Shown here piece by piece: positions 63,696-64,000 of a stretch of 64,000 nucleotides of DNA. A program made the position numbers and the translations under genes. The notes under the pieces are model-generated. The model was not told the DNA's origin and searched no databases. It saw only the letters and a list, made by a program, of their open reading frames with translations. Origin of the DNA: Seriola aureovittata (taxonomy: Eukaryota; Chordata; Actinopteri; Carangiformes; Carangidae); assembly GCF_021018895.1 (NCBI RefSeq), contig NC_079374.1:6779212-6843211 (forward strand). Direction: 5' to 3'. How positions within the stretch are numbered: position 1 is the stretch's first letter; each line of letters opens with the position of its first letter.

Positions 63696-64000
63696 GGCTG
63701 GCGGAGGAGAGGAAGACGAGGAGGACGAGGAGGAGGAGGAGGAGAACAGCTGTCCTTTAGGGATGAAGAAGGAGCAGAACACCTGAAACTAAAGGAAAAG
63801 AAAAATATTATTGATTATATGTATAATCAGTTCATTTAAGCTTGTTGGGAACTTATTAATAATATACATCTGATGTATTTTAGAGAGAGTGGTGGAGGAA
63901 GCACTCGCCTCTTTTATGTAAATAAAAGTATCAATACTACAGAGCAGAAATAATCTAGTAGAAATTGTGCATTTGTAATTTCACTTAAGCAAAAATATTA
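63696..64000 (-). other. eef1akmt1: eef1akmt1 5' UTR and upstream, with dispersed repeat at the window edge
   Basis: A (GAG/AGG)n stretch at 63706-63741 lies in the 5' UTR. On minus an AG (TTTCAG) ends at 63783, so either the 5' UTR is spliced there or the transcript simply runs through. From 63886 (GTGGTGGAGGAAGCACTCGC then AAATAAAAGTATCAATAC) the sequence belongs to the same dispersed family as about 21300-21782 and continues past the window end. A shorter piece, GTTGTGGAAGAAGCACTCAG, is at 63183-63202. Confidence 0.5.

Overview
This window is nuclear DNA from a ray-finned fish, most likely a percomorph teleost. The protein-coding genes are intron-split vertebrate genes with compact introns and GT-AG junctions. 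The non-coding DNA is full of (CA)n and (CT)n microsatellites, tRNA-derived SINEs and short non-autonomous DNA transposons of the kinds common in teleosts. No prokaryotic, viral or toxin gene was seen. The species cannot be named from the sequence alone.

The gene order from left to right is gja3 (-), one beta connexin closest to gjb8 (-), cryl1 (-), ift88 (+), il17d (+) and eef1akmt1 (-). Order and orientation match human 13q12.11 (GJA3, GJB2/GJB6, CRYL1, IFT88, IL17D, EEF1AKMT1), except that one beta connexin stands where mammals have two. All six genes have complete coding regions. I rebuilt the exons by hand from reading frame, family similarity and splice sites: cryl1 in 9 coding exons (317 aa), ift88 in 24 constitutive exons (824 aa), il17d in 2 (211 aa) and eef1akmt1 in 4 (217 aa). 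Each connexin has its whole coding region in one exon behind a 5' UTR intron.

Region by region: 1-3080 is probable gja3 3' UTR and flank, and 3081-4508 is gja3. 4509-9911 is repeat-rich gja3 upstream and gjb8 3' sequence. 9912-10721 is the beta connexin, with its 5' UTR intron and putative first exon reaching about 12.3 kb. 13422-36004 is cryl1, including a 10.5 kb intron. 36005-36532 is a shared head-to-head promoter between cryl1 and ift88 with an X-box-like site. 36533-56543 is ift88. 58538-59652 is il17d. 61831-63695 is eef1akmt1, convergent with il17d.

Functionally this is a conserved neighbourhood rather than a pathway: two gap-junction proteins, an L-gulonate dehydrogenase/lambda-crystallin, a core IFT-B ciliary protein, a secreted cytokine and a lysine methyltransferase for eEF1A. 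The observations most worth following are two in-frame, symmetric candidate cassette exons in ift88; an eef1akmt1 exon bracketed by complementary (GU)n/(AC)n repeats that could loop it out; the X-box/CCAAT promoter; a SINE with a perfect 15-bp target duplication; and several small palindromic or transposon-like elements. I found no convincing wholly new system.
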